From Mycobacterium sp. SMC-8 (GTDB taxonomy: Bacteria > Actinomycetota > Actinomycetes > Mycobacteriales > Mycobacteriaceae), in NCBI RefSeq assembly GCF_025263565.1, contig NZ_CP079865.1:4588001-4652000 (forward strand): a stretch of 64,000 nucleotides of DNA. The letters are read 5' to 3'. Within the stretch, counting starts at the first letter, position 1. Every line of letters begins with the position of its first letter. The position numbers and the translations under genes are program-made. Below are positions 51,185 through 60,101 of the stretch, in pieces. The notes below the pieces were generated by a model, which saw only the letters and a list, made by a program, of their open reading frames with translations, did not search any database and was not told the origin of the DNA.

Positions 51185-52306
51185 TCATTCCGGTTGGGGC
51201 GGAAGCGGAAAGCGCAACGACGCGGCTGTCAGATGCTGCTTGAGAACGGTGTCGGCCAAGACGTGTTCGATCGACCCGCTCTCGTTCATCACCACTTGGG
51301 CCAGTTCGTCCACGATGTCTGGGGTACGGCGGACCGGGCGTCCACATAGCGGGCACGTTTCGCCGGAAAGGGCCATCCATTGATCGTGGTCGCATATCAC
51401 GCCCGGTGTCACCGTTTGATCCTGGACCAGGAGCTCGTCTACCGCTGCGACCGTCCCGGCCCACAGGCATCCGGGAAGACCGAGAACCGCCAATCCGCCC
51501 GCAGCCGCCTTCTCGACCGTCTCGGCGACCATCCGCTCCTCCTCGTCGCGCTCAAAGCGCTGCAGGACCGCTGCGGCCTGCCGCTTCACATCACCGAAAA
51601 CGGTGCGCGCATCGTCGTCCACCGTGAACGTGCCCGCGAGGGTAGGCCGCAGCTCGTGGGTGAGGTAGTCAAGGAAGCGTGGCAACTCGGCGTGGTGGCC
51701 GCCGACGATCAACAGCTCGAATGCACCGTCGCGGTGCAGCTTGTCGAGCATGGTGACCACGTCGAGATAGTGACGCTTGGTCAGCTCCTCGGCCTTGTCT
51801 TGATTGCGGCCGGGGTCGGTGTCAACCCGTCGTGTGCCGATCTCAGACATATCGTCCCCGAAAAGCTCCCAGATACGAGCGGCCTTTCGGTCGACGACCG
51901 CGACGCAACAGCGGTGATACTCGTCGAGCACTGCCAACATCGGCCGGACCCAGGGGGTTTCATCGACCACAATCCGGTCATGCACGCTGCGGGGAAGCTG
52001 AACTTCCTCGAAGAAGTCGCGACCGCTGCACGAGAACATCGCAACCGAACCGGGCGACCAACGGTCGTGCTTCTCGACCGCCTCGGTGAACCGCTCCATA
52101 TCGGCACGGACGGACAGCATCGCGTCGTGGCCGAGTTGGCGGTCTTGGGCCATCGGCTGGATTTCGTGCAGCAGACTGTCTAGCTTGCTGCGAACGACTG
52201 TCACGCGGTCTTCGGGCTCGTACGGCACGGCGGCATACAGCGAGATGACCGGCATGCCGTTCCCCCGAAAGCCGACGATCCGGTTGACTGTCTCCGCCGT
52301 GATCAC
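51185..52306 (-). CDS. baeRF-type (eRF1-like / Vms1-like) protein
   Basis: About 373 residues from GTG 52306. The N-terminal part is TVNRIVGFRGNGMPVISLYAAVP. The middle is VAMFSCSGRDFFEEVQLPRSVHDRIVVDETPWVRPMLAVLDE and a central ELLIVGGHHAEL core, as in bacterial archaeo-eukaryotic release factor-like proteins. The C-terminus has CPLCGRPV. The family is linked to ribosome rescue or translation under stress; activity unproven. A strong ribosome site AGGAGGAG (52345-52352) precedes ATG 52338, which begins MTTPAAYAMML and stops; deleting two bases would give MTTPAAYDDAVITAETV, suggesting a 5' frameshift or a real alternative GTG start. Confidence 0.75.
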   Translation of the reverse strand: MITAETVNRIVGFRGNGMPVISLYAAVPYEPEDRVTVVRSKLDSLLHEIQPMAQDRQLGHDAMLSVRADMERFTEAVEKHDRWSPGSVAMFSCSGRDFFEEVQLPRSVHDRIVVDETPWVRPMLAVLDEYHRCCVAVVDRKAARIWELFGDDMSEIGTRRVDTDPGRNQDKAEELTKRHYLDVVTMLDKLHRDGAFELLIVGGHHAELPRFLDYLTHELRPTLAGTFTVDDDARTVFGDVKRQAAAVLQRFERDEEERMVAETVEKAAAGGLAVLGLPGCLWAGTVAAVDELLVQDQTVTPGVICDHDQWMALSGETCPLCGRPVRRTPDIVDELAQVVMNESGSIEHVLADTVLKQHLTAASLRFPLPPQPE

Positions 52307-52489
52307 AGCATCATCGCGTACGCAGCGGGTGTCGTCATATCAGGCTCCTCCTAAAACGGTGATGGCAGCGGAAACACCCACCAACCATGCCTAACGACCC
52401 TGCCGGGTACTTCAGCCCCCGGGCACCAGGTAATGGGGGTTGAGTTGATCCTGCGAGACGAACAGCCGTTTCACCCCCGGCGCCTGATC

Positions 52490-52513
52490 TACTATCTGCA
52501 TATGAATGCAGAT
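52490..52513 (+). promoter_or_regulatory. Leaderless promoter and overlapping ArsR/SmtB operator
   Basis: The -10 TACTAT (52490-52495) lies 6 bp before the ATG at 52502, so transcription should start at the ATG. The perfect dyad ATCTGCAT-ATGA-ATGCAGAT (52494-52513) spans the -10 and the first codons, so bound repressor would block both promoter and start codon. Confidence 0.8.
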
Positions 52514-52912
52514 AACGGACTGTGCCGCCGCCGTCTCCCGGAGGACGAGGTGGCATTGGTGGTCGAGTCGTTCCGCATGCTGGCCGACGCCACCCGCGTG
52601 CAGATCGTGTGGGCACTCTCCAGCGGGGAGATGTCGGTCAACGATCTGGCGGCCCACATCGGCAAGCCCGCGCCGTCGGTCTCGCAGCATCTGGCGAAGC
52701 TGCGCATGGCTCGCTTGGTGCGGACGCGCCGGGAAGGCACCTCGATCTTCTATGCGGTCGACAACGACCACATCAAGCAACTGGTCCGCGACGCGGTCTT
52801 CAACGCCGAGCACGCCGGTCCCGGCGTTCCGGGTCACCACCGCAACACCGAGCAGCTGGCCGAGTTGCACCGCGTGGGTGGACCGTCGGGGGAGAAGGAA
52901 CGCCGGGCATGA
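52502..52912 (+). CDS. ArsR/SmtB-family metal sensor, regulator of the adjacent CDF exporter
   Basis: 136 residues from ATG 52502. Winged helix SFRMLADATRVQIVWALSSGEMSVNDLAAHIGKPAPSVSQHLAKLRMARLVRTRR. The C-terminal helix has His-rich DNDHIKQLVRDAVFNAEH and GVPGHHRNTEQLAELH, as in KmtR/NmtR-type nickel/cobalt sensors. The stop overlaps the CDF gene start (ATGA). In M. tuberculosis KmtR controls a CDF exporter, so this is a good functional analogue; the metal cannot be decided from sequence. Confidence 0.85.
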   Translation: MNADNGLCRRRLPEDEVALVVESFRMLADATRVQIVWALSSGEMSVNDLAAHIGKPAPSVSQHLAKLRMARLVRTRREGTSIFYAVDNDHIKQLVRDAVFNAEHAGPGVPGHHRNTEQLAELHRVGGPSGEKERRA

Positions 52913-53889
52913 CACACCCTCACCCTCATGGGGATGGAACCGCGGGCAGGCTCCGGGCGGCAGTCACGGAGGTGTTCGCGCCGCACAGCCACGACCCCGC
53001 CGACAGCATCGACGGCGCGCTGCAATCCAGCGCCGCCGGCATCCGCGCGGTGAAGATCAGCCTCCTGGCGCTCGGCGCCACCGCGGTCGCCCAACTTGCC
53101 ATCGTGATGATCTCCGGGTCGGTCGCCCTGTTCGCCGACACGGTGCACAACTTCTCCGACGCGCTCACGTCCATACCGCTGTGGATCGCCTTCGCTGTCG
53201 GCACCCGCGCCGCGACCCGGCGCTACACCTACGGCTACGGTCGCGCGGAGGACCTCGCGGGGTTGTTCGTCGTCGCCATGATCGCGCTGTCCGCCATCGT
53301 CGCCGGCGTCGAATCGGTCCGCCGCTTCATCAACCCGGTGCAGATCGACCATGTGGGCTGGGTGGCCGCCGCCGGACTGCTCGGCTTCGTCGGCAACGAA
53401 TTGGTCGCTCTTTACCGTATCCGCGTCGGCCGCCGAATCGGGTCGGTCGCTCTGGTCGCCGATGGGCTGCACGCACGCACCGACGGCTTCACGTCGTTGG
53501 CTGTGCTGCTCGGCGCAGGCGGTGTCGCTCTGGGCATTCCGCTCGCCGATCCCATCATCGGGATCGTGATCACGGTCGCCATTCTGGCGGTGCTGCGCAC
53601 GGTGGTGCTCGACGTCTTCCGCCGTCTGATGGACGGTGTGGATCCCGCTCTGGTCGACGCGGCGGAAGCCGCGCTGCGCGCCGAACCCGGCGTCATCGGA
53701 GTGCGCAGCGTGAAGATGCGCTGGATCGGGCATCAGCTCCATGCCGATGCCGAGCTCGACGTCGCCCCCGGCACCACCCTCGACGGAGCCCACCGCATCG
53801 CCCACGAGGCCGAGCACACCCTGACCCATGCGGTGCCGAAGCTGTCGACGGCGCTCATCCACGCCTATCCCGCCGACAGCCACCACTGA
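52909..53889 (+). CDS. CDF-family divalent metal cation exporter
   Basis: 326 residues beginning MTHPHPHGDG. Six transmembrane segments. The metal sites are HNFSDALTSIPLW in helix 2 (H/D) and DGLHARTDGFTSLAVL in helix 5 (HxxxD), and a cytoplasmic C-terminal domain with IGHQLHADAELDVAP. It effluxes Zn, Co, Ni or a similar ion. Co-expressed with the leaderless sensor. Confidence 0.92.
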   Translation: MTHPHPHGDGTAGRLRAAVTEVFAPHSHDPADSIDGALQSSAAGIRAVKISLLALGATAVAQLAIVMISGSVALFADTVHNFSDALTSIPLWIAFAVGTRAATRRYTYGYGRAEDLAGLFVVAMIALSAIVAGVESVRRFINPVQIDHVGWVAAAGLLGFVGNELVALYRIRVGRRIGSVALVADGLHARTDGFTSLAVLLGAGGVALGIPLADPIIGIVITVAILAVLRTVVLDVFRRLMDGVDPALVDAAEAALRAEPGVIGVRSVKMRWIGHQLHADAELDVAPGTTLDGAHRIAHEAEHTLTHAVPKLSTALIHAYPADSHH

Positions 53890-53908
53890 AGCACGGCACG
53901 ATGGAGTG

Positions 53909-54658
53909 ATGGACAGCGCCCAGCCTCTTTCCGCCGGCACTGCGGGTCCGGGCTACCGCGCCGTCGTGGTCGACGACGAGGCTGCGCTGGCCGAAGTCGT
54001 CGCGACCTATCTGGAGCGGGAGCGCTTCGAGGTGACGGTGTGTCACACCGGGGTGCAGGCACTGGCCATGGCGCGCGACGTCGATCCCGACGTGGTGGTG
54101 CTCGACATCGGACTACCCGGCATCGACGGTGTCGAGGTGTGCCGCCAGTTGCGCACTTTCTCCGATGCGTATGTGGTCATGCTGACCGCACGCGACACCG
54201 AGATCGACACCATCGTCGGCCTGTCCGTCGGGGCCGACGACTATGTGACCAAGCCGTTCAGCCCACGCGAACTGGTCGCCCGGATCCGCGCCATGCTGCG
54301 CCGTCCGCGCTCGGTGGGCGCACCCGTTGCACCCGTGCAGCAGCAGTTACCGCCGCCGCGAGTGTTCGGTCCGTTGTCGATCGACGTCTCCGGTCGGCAA
54401 GTCGACCTCGACTGTGAACCGGTCACGTTGACGCGCACGGAGTTTGACATTCTGGCGGCACTGTCGTCGCGACCGGGTGTGGTGTGGAGCCGCCGTCAGC
54501 TCATCGACGCGGTGTGGGGCGAAAACTGGGTGGGCAACGACCATCTCGTCGACGTCCACGTCGGCCATGTGCGCCGCAAACTCGGTGACGAGCCGTCAGC
54601 ACCGAGATTCGTGGTCACGGTGCGCGGCGTGGGTTACCGGATGGGGACTGGGCGATGA
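53909..54658 (+). CDS. OmpR/PhoB-family response regulator
   Basis: 249 residues from ATG 53909. Receiver: DDEAALAEVVATYL, phospho-acceptor Asp in VVVLDIGLPGIDGVEV near residue 66, Thr in MLTARDTE, Lys in VTKPFSPREL. The winged helix includes LTRTEFDILAALSSRPGVVWSRRQLIDAVWG and HVRRKLGDE. The stop overlaps the kinase start (ATGA). Neighbouring metal genes suggest a metal signal, probably copper. Confidence 0.93.
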   Translation: MDSAQPLSAGTAGPGYRAVVVDDEAALAEVVATYLERERFEVTVCHTGVQALAMARDVDPDVVVLDIGLPGIDGVEVCRQLRTFSDAYVVMLTARDTEIDTIVGLSVGADDYVTKPFSPRELVARIRAMLRRPRSVGAPVAPVQQQLPPPRVFGPLSIDVSGRQVDLDCEPVTLTRTEFDILAALSSRPGVVWSRRQLIDAVWGENWVGNDHLVDVHVGHVRRKLGDEPSAPRFVVTVRGVGYRMGTGR

Positions 54659-55821
54659 CGACGTCACGACGGTGGGGGATGCAGCGTCGGCTGCTGCTGG
54701 CTCAGGCGTTGGTGCTGCTCACCAGCGGAGCCACCACCTGGCTGGTGGCATTGCTGGTCGGCCCGGCGCTGTTCCGGGAGCACCTGCACCAGGCCGGCGT
54801 CCCGCGCGATTCCAGCGAGCAGTATCACGCCGAGCAGGCCTACCAGCACGCCACCGCGATCTCCATCGCAGTGGCGATCGCCGTCGCGGCGCTGACCGCC
54901 TTCGTGGTGACCGCGTACCTGAGCCGGCGCGTACAGCGCTCGGTGGCCGAGGTGTCGGCCGCTGCGAGCGCGGTCGCGGAGGGAAGCTACGACATCCGCG
55001 TGTCCTCGCCTCAGCTCGGCGGGGAGTTCGACGAGCTCGCGTCCGCGTTCAACCAGATGGCAGAACGTCTGCAGGCGGTGGAATCGACGCGTCGCCAACT
55101 GTTCGGCGATCTCGCCCATGAGATCCGCACGCCGGTGTCGGTGCTCGAGGCCTATCTGGAAGCTGTCGAGGACGGTGTGAAAACACTTGATTTGCAGACT
55201 ATTACGACATTGCGCGACCAGACGGCGCGGTTGGTGCGGTTCTCGGCCGACGCCGCCGCGCTGGCGCAAGCCGAGGAGGCCCAGGCGACGATTGCACCGG
55301 AGTGGCTCGACGCCGGCGAATTGCTCGGGGCCGTACGTGATGCCGCCGCCGACCGGTACACCGCCAAGGGTGTGGAGATCACCGCGCGCGAAGACGGCCC
55401 GATCTTCCTCTGGGCGGACCGTCAGCGCCTGACCCAGGTGTTGGGAAACTTGGTCGACAACGCATTACGCCACACGCCCTCTGGTGGGCACGTCACCCTT
55501 GCCGCCGTGCAACAGGGTCTCGACACGGTGTTCACCGTCACCGATGACGGCGAGGGTGTCGCGGCCGAGCACCTCCCACATCTTTTCGAGCGCTTCTATC
55601 GGGCCGACCCGGCCCGGCATCGCGGCCGCGGCGGCGCGGGAATCGGTCTGGCGATCGCTAGAGCGCTGACCGAGGCCCATGGTGGCCGAATCAGTGCGGG
55701 GAGCCAGGGGCCCGGCACCGGCACCACTCTCACGGTCACGATTCCGAGTCGGCCGCCGGCGGCCAGCCGCGGCACCCGCCCGCGGGAGGTTGATGACCGG
55801 GCCGCCAGCCCCGGATTGTGA
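54655..55821 (+). CDS. Sensor histidine kinase with a short His-containing extracytoplasmic loop
   Basis: 388 residues. Transmembrane helices near residues 13-35 and 63-88 enclose a loop of about 35 residues, REHLHQAGVPRDSSEQYHAEQAYQHA, rich in His and acidic residues that could bind metal. HAMP follows, then the H-box DLAHEIRTPVSVLEAYLE (His near 156), N-box NLVDNALRH, G1 VTDDGEGV, F-box HLFERFYR and G2 RGGAGIGLAI. It partners the response regulator. Confidence 0.92.
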   Translation: MTTSRRWGMQRRLLLAQALVLLTSGATTWLVALLVGPALFREHLHQAGVPRDSSEQYHAEQAYQHATAISIAVAIAVAALTAFVVTAYLSRRVQRSVAEVSAAASAVAEGSYDIRVSSPQLGGEFDELASAFNQMAERLQAVESTRRQLFGDLAHEIRTPVSVLEAYLEAVEDGVKTLDLQTITTLRDQTARLVRFSADAAALAQAEEAQATIAPEWLDAGELLGAVRDAAADRYTAKGVEITAREDGPIFLWADRQRLTQVLGNLVDNALRHTPSGGHVTLAAVQQGLDTVFTVTDDGEGVAAEHLPHLFERFYRADPARHRGRGGAGIGLAIARALTEAHGGRISAGSQGPGTGTTLTVTIPSRPPAASRGTRPREVDDRAASPGL

Positions 55822-55899
55822 TCGGCATCGAAACCTACCGGGGTTTAGGGGTCGATCTGCTCGCCGCGGCCTGTTATCGCGATCGCCACCGTGTGAAGT

Positions 55900-56526
55900 C
55901 TAGAACGAATCTAGGAGGTCGTTCATGGTGTCGATCTCCTTTTGCTGGCTGGTCTTGATCGACTCGGCCAGTGCTACCGTGTCGGGAAACTGACCGTTCT
56001 GGATCTCGTTCTCCGCCATCGCGATCGCGCCTTGATGGTGCGTGATCATCCCGGTGAGGAACAGCTTGGCGGCCTCCGCGCCCTGGGCATTCTGCAGTGC
56101 CTGCATCTGCGCCGGTGACATCATCCCGTCCATGCCTGCCATTCCCGGCATCGTGGAATGGCCGGGCATTCCGTCCATGCCCGCCATGCCCCACTGATCG
56201 AGCCACGACTGCATCGTCTCGATCTCCGGGCCCTGCGCGTCTTTGATCTGCCGCGCCAGATGGGCCACCCGAGGGTCGATGTCCTGCTTGCCCAGGATCA
56301 TGTCGCTCATCTCGATGGCCTGCTGGTGATGCGGGATCATGTGCCGGGCGAACATCATGTCGGCATGGTTGTGGGCGGCGACCGGCGCCGCACCGGCGGT
56401 CTGCGACGTGGTCGGGGAGGCAGGCGCCTCCTGGGCCTGATTGTCCGCAGAATTGCCACACGATGCGACGACCGTCATCGCGGCCAGCGCGCCCATGGCG
56501 ACGACCAGGCTCTTCTTCCTGTCCAC
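55900..56526 (-). CDS. DUF305 Met-rich lipoprotein, copper-handling type
   Basis: 208 residues from GTG 56526. A lipobox VVASCGN follows a hydrophobic signal, giving a lipoprotein. DUF305 has paired HHQ motifs: FARHMIPHHQQAIEMSDMI and FLTGMITHHQGAIAMAENEI. Between them lies a Met/Gly-rich linker (MAGMDGMPGHSTMPGMAGMDGMM). Such proteins bind copper in the periplasmic space. It lies between the kinase and the CopB ATPase, oriented divergent from the ATPase. Confidence 0.88.
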   Translation of the reverse strand: MDRKKSLVVAMGALAAMTVVASCGNSADNQAQEAPASPTTSQTAGAAPVAAHNHADMMFARHMIPHHQQAIEMSDMILGKQDIDPRVAHLARQIKDAQGPEIETMQSWLDQWGMAGMDGMPGHSTMPGMAGMDGMMSPAQMQALQNAQGAEAAKLFLTGMITHHQGAIAMAENEIQNGQFPDTVALAESIKTSQQKEIDTMNDLLDSF

Positions 56527-56675
56527 AGCACATTCCTCTCCTCGTTCACGTTCAGTCAGCTCACAAGCCTTCCCGCTTGGCCTTGAGCGGGCCTAGGCGT
56601 TCTGTGAAGAATTGATAAAGCACAAAGCCCCGGACGAAGAAGGCTTTCGAGGCGTCACGGATAGCCCTGGCGTCC

Positions 56676-56695
56676 ATACCCATAGGGGGTATAAT
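56676..56695 (+). promoter_or_regulatory. CsoR-type copper operator overlapping a TATAAT -10
   Basis: ATACCC-ATAGG-GGGTAT is an inverted repeat with a G-tract, like CsoR/RicR boxes, and overlaps the -10 TATAAT (56690-56695). It sits 94 bp upstream of the CopB ATG. No csoR gene occurs in the window, so the sensor is elsewhere. Confidence 0.75.
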
Positions 56696-56788
56696 GTCGA
56701 CTGCGTTGCCCGCTCCGCGAGCCCCGGCGGGGTCTGTGACGCGAACCGTCCGCACACCGGGCACTGTGCGACTCCCGAGAGGAGCGGC

Positions 56789-58900
56789 ATGACACACCCT
56801 CACGATCGCCACGGCCCACCGGTTGCCACCGACAGGCACGGACACCGTGATGCAACCGCACTGGGCCACGGTGCCGCGCATCCCGGATCGTCCACGGCGC
56901 ACGGGCACGCCGGCCACGGCGGCGATCACGTGGCGCAGTTCCGAAAACTGTTCTGGGTCAACCTGATTCTCGCGGTCCCGGTGGTCGCATTCTCGAGTAT
57001 GTTCGCGATGCTGCTGGGCTACCAGGTGCCGGACCTGCCGGGTGTGCGCTGGATCGCGCCGCTGCTCGGCACGGTCATGTACGTCGTCGGCGGGCGTCCG
57101 TTCCTCATGGGCGCGGTGAGCGAAATCCGGTCCCGCAAACCGGGAATGATGCTGTTGATCGGGCTGGCGATCACGGTCGCGTTCGTGGCGTCCTGGGGCG
57201 CGAGCCTGGGCCTGCTCCACCACGAGCTGGAGTTCTGGTGGGAGCTGGCGCTGCTGGTGGTCATCATGCTGCTCGGCCACTGGATCGAGATGCGCGCGCT
57301 GGCTCAGACGACCTCGGCGCTTGACTCACTGGCCGCGCTGCTGCCCGATGAGGCCGAGAAGGTCGAGGGCGATCACACCGTCACCGTCTCCCCGGCGGAG
57401 TTGCAGGTCGGCGACGTGGTGGTGGTCCGGCCCGGCGGCAGGGTCCCGGCCGACGGCAGGATCGTCGACGGCCGCGCGGACATGGACGAGTCGATGGTGA
57501 CCGGGGAATCCCGCCCGGTCACCCGCGGGGTGGGGGATGCCGTCACGGCCGGCACCGTCGCCACCGACTCCGGGTTGCGGGTGGAGATCACCGCCACCGG
57601 TGCCGACACCACGCTGGCCGGCATTCAGCGCCTGGTCGCCGAGGCGCAGAACTCCTCGTCGCGGGCTCAGCGCCTCGCCGACCGGGCCGCCGGATGGCTC
57701 TTCTGGTTCGCCCTACTCACCGCCGCGCTTACCGCGGTGGTCTGGACGGCCGTCGGCGATCCCGATGCCGCCGTGGTGCGGGCCATCACCGTGCTCGTCA
57801 TCGCCTGCCCTCATGCGCTGGGTCTGGCGATCCCGCTGGTCGTGTCCATCGCCACCGAACGCGCCGCCCGGGGCGGCGTTCTGATCAAGGACCGGCTCGC
57901 GCTCGAGAGCATGCGCACGGTGGACGCCGTGTTGTTCGACAAGACCGGCACCCTGACCAAGGGTGAACCGACGGTTACGGCGATCGAGACCGCCGGCGAG
58001 GCCAGCAAGGATGAGGTGCTCGCGCTCGCGGCCGCGGCCGAGGCGGACAGCGAACATCCGCTGGCACGGGCCATCGTGCGCGCCGCCGAGGAACGGGGGC
58101 TCGCAGTGCCCCGTGCTACCGGGTTCTCCTCGTCCCCGGCCGTCGGGGTGACCGCGTGGGTCGACGGGCACGAGGTCCGAGTGGGCGGCCCGCGCCTGCT
58201 CGAGGAGGTCGGCGCTGCCGAGGTCGGGGCCGCCTCCGACTGGCGCGACGAGGGGGCGATCATCCTGCACGTCGTACGTGACGGCACCGTCCTGGGCGGC
58301 CTGCGCCTGACCGACGAGATCCGCCCCGAATCCCGGGAGGCGGTCGACGCGCTGCACACGCTGGGCGTGGAAGTCGTGATGATCACCGGCGACGCCGAGG
58401 CGGTCGCCGGTGCCGTAGGCCGCGAACTCGGCATCGACCGCGTGTTCGCCGGGGTGCGCCCGGAGGACAAGGCGGCCAAAGTCGCTGCGCTGCAACAGGA
58501 AGGCAAGAAGGTCGCGATGGTCGGTGACGGTGTCAACGACGCGCCTGCCCTCGCGCAGGCCGATGTGGGCATCGCGATCGGCGCGGGGACGGACGTCGCG
58601 ATCGCCTCTGCGGGCGTCATTCTCGCCAGCTCCGATCCACGTTCGGTGCTCTCGGTGATCCAGCTGTCCGTCGCCACCTACCGCAAGATGAAACAGAACC
58701 TCTGGTGGGGGGCGGGATACAACCTCGTCTCCGTGCCGCTGGCCGCCGGTGTGCTCGCCCCCGTCGGAATCGTGCTGCCGATGTCCGTCGGGGCGCTGTT
58801 GATGTCTCTGTCGACGGTTGTGGTGGCGCTCAACGCGCAGTTGCTGCGGCGCATCGATCTGCGGCCCGAGGCCAGCACCCGAGCGGTCCTGAACCGTTGA
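56789..58900 (+). CDS. P1B-type heavy-metal ATPase, CopB subgroup (CPH)
   Basis: 703 residues from ATG 56789 (GAGGAG upstream). His-rich N-terminus (HPHDRHG, HRDATALGHG, HGHAGHGGDH) instead of a CxxC heavy-metal domain. Eight membrane segments, MTGES actuator loop (SMVTGESRP), CPH in the metal-passage helix (VIACPHALGL near 342), phosphorylation loop DKTGTLTKG near 385, SEHPLARAI (HP motif), and hinge VGDGVNDAPAL. The CPH motif and His-rich tail indicate subgroup P1B-3 (copper/silver export), matching the CsoR-like box. Confidence 0.93.
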   Translation: MTHPHDRHGPPVATDRHGHRDATALGHGAAHPGSSTAHGHAGHGGDHVAQFRKLFWVNLILAVPVVAFSSMFAMLLGYQVPDLPGVRWIAPLLGTVMYVVGGRPFLMGAVSEIRSRKPGMMLLIGLAITVAFVASWGASLGLLHHELEFWWELALLVVIMLLGHWIEMRALAQTTSALDSLAALLPDEAEKVEGDHTVTVSPAELQVGDVVVVRPGGRVPADGRIVDGRADMDESMVTGESRPVTRGVGDAVTAGTVATDSGLRVEITATGADTTLAGIQRLVAEAQNSSSRAQRLADRAAGWLFWFALLTAALTAVVWTAVGDPDAAVVRAITVLVIACPHALGLAIPLVVSIATERAARGGVLIKDRLALESMRTVDAVLFDKTGTLTKGEPTVTAIETAGEASKDEVLALAAAAEADSEHPLARAIVRAAEERGLAVPRATGFSSSPAVGVTAWVDGHEVRVGGPRLLEEVGAAEVGAASDWRDEGAIILHVVRDGTVLGGLRLTDEIRPESREAVDALHTLGVEVVMITGDAEAVAGAVGRELGIDRVFAGVRPEDKAAKVAALQQEGKKVAMVGDGVNDAPALAQADVGIAIGAGTDVAIASAGVILASSDPRSVLSVIQLSVATYRKMKQNLWWGAGYNLVSVPLAAGVLAPVGIVLPMSVGALLMSLSTVVVALNAQLLRRIDLRPEASTRAVLNR

Positions 58901-58909
58901 CCGGCGACC

Positions 58910-59551
58910 TCACCCGGCGTGGTCGTGAGCGTGATCGGTGTGGCCGTTCTGCGCAGGCTGCGCCGGAGCGGCGGGGGCCTCCCGCGGTTGCGGTGGGGTA
59001 GGCGTGCCCATCGGGTCCACCGTCCGCGGCGCGATCGCCGGCTCTGCATGGTGGCTGTGCCGAAGACCCGACGCCACACCGACGGTCGAGGCCAGCGCGA
59101 CGACCGTGGCGGCGCCGATCAGCACCACCGCATTCGCGTAGAGGGGGATCAGATCTCCGCGGTGACCGCGGTACCACACCCACCCGGCTCCCATCACGAC
59201 GTAGATCTGCAGCAGCAGCGCGCACAGGTCCGCGGCCGCGACGACCTCTGCCACACCCGCATGAGGGCCGAACGGTGGTCCGGCTGTCCGGGACAGCGCC
59301 CACAACACGACCGCTCCGACGTTGACCGTGATCCCGGCGGCGAGCACCGGTGTCGTCATCCGGGTGAGTATCAGCCCCGCCCAGACCAGCTGGAAGAGCG
59401 CGAGGGTGACGAAGAACAGGCCCGCCGGGATCCATTCGTGCCAGTGGCTACCGACGACGGCAAAATGGATGACGGCTGCACCGAGGGAGGCAAGCGCGGC
59501 GAGGCGCGCCGCCAGTCCGCTGTCGGTCGTTGTCGCTGTCCTGGCTGTCAC
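58910..59551 (-). CDS. Multi-pass membrane protein with His-rich tail
   Basis: 213 residues. About five hydrophobic helices (LAALASLGAAVIHFAVV and later segments) and a charged C-terminus ending NGHTDHAHDHAG, which could bind metal. Family not recognised. It overlaps the region just beyond the CopB stop, convergent, and fits the metal-resistance context. Likely real given its length, membrane pattern and codon use. Confidence 0.65.
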   Translation of the reverse strand: MTARTATTTDSGLAARLAALASLGAAVIHFAVVGSHWHEWIPAGLFFVTLALFQLVWAGLILTRMTTPVLAAGITVNVGAVVLWALSRTAGPPFGPHAGVAEVVAAADLCALLLQIYVVMGAGWVWYRGHRGDLIPLYANAVVLIGAATVVALASTVGVASGLRHSHHAEPAIAPRTVDPMGTPTPPQPREAPAAPAQPAQNGHTDHAHDHAG

Positions 59552-59776
59552 CGTCCGATGATGTCAGTACCCGGCCGCGGAACGGTTGCCTGAATCCACA
59601 TCTCGACCGGACCGAGATTTCTTCGTCACCGGGTCGAGGCCGCGAGTGGGGGGTTTGGCCCACGGTCCGTCGAGCTCCGCGCGCTATAGCAGGGTCCTTC
59701 GGCTCTGGCAGGGGCCTGACATCCCCGCCGAGACTTAAAGCGCACGCCACAACGGTGACGATGAAAGGTGAGGCAG

Positions 59777-60079
59777 ATGAAGCGTGAAGTATGCAAGTTC
59801 TTCTCTGGAGTGTTCGCGGGGTTGGCGTATACCCACGTGGCGTACGCCGTCGCGATCTCCTCAGGAGTGTTGAGCGAACCCGTCTTTCGCGGAAGGCGTT
59901 GGGGCGCAAAGTATGCCTGGATCGAAGCCGCGACGTACACGGCTGTCAGTGCGGGACTCGGCTATGCCGGCTGGCGCGGCGGGGCCGACCGTTCGCCCCG
60001 GGAGCCGATGGCGGTACCGGACGACGGGCGACGGGACCAACCCGTCGCCGCGACCGAAGCGCCGCAGCCGGTTATCTAG
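59777..60079 (+). CDS. Small two-helix membrane protein near the second ars locus
   Basis: 100 residues from ATG 59777, with GAGG upstream. Hydrophobic FFSGVFAGLAYTHVAYAVAISSG and IEAATYTAVSAGLGYAGW flank a basic loop; the C-terminus is polar. Function unknown. Adjacent, convergent arsR suggests membership in the arsenic locus, but no motif confirms this. The upstream 220 bp (59552-59776) contains no other gene I can support. Confidence 0.5.
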   Translation: MKREVCKFFSGVFAGLAYTHVAYAVAISSGVLSEPVFRGRRWGAKYAWIEAATYTAVSAGLGYAGWRGGADRSPREPMAVPDDGRRDQPVAATEAPQPVI

Positions 60080-60101
60080 ACCGACGCGCCGCCGGTCTGC
60101 A

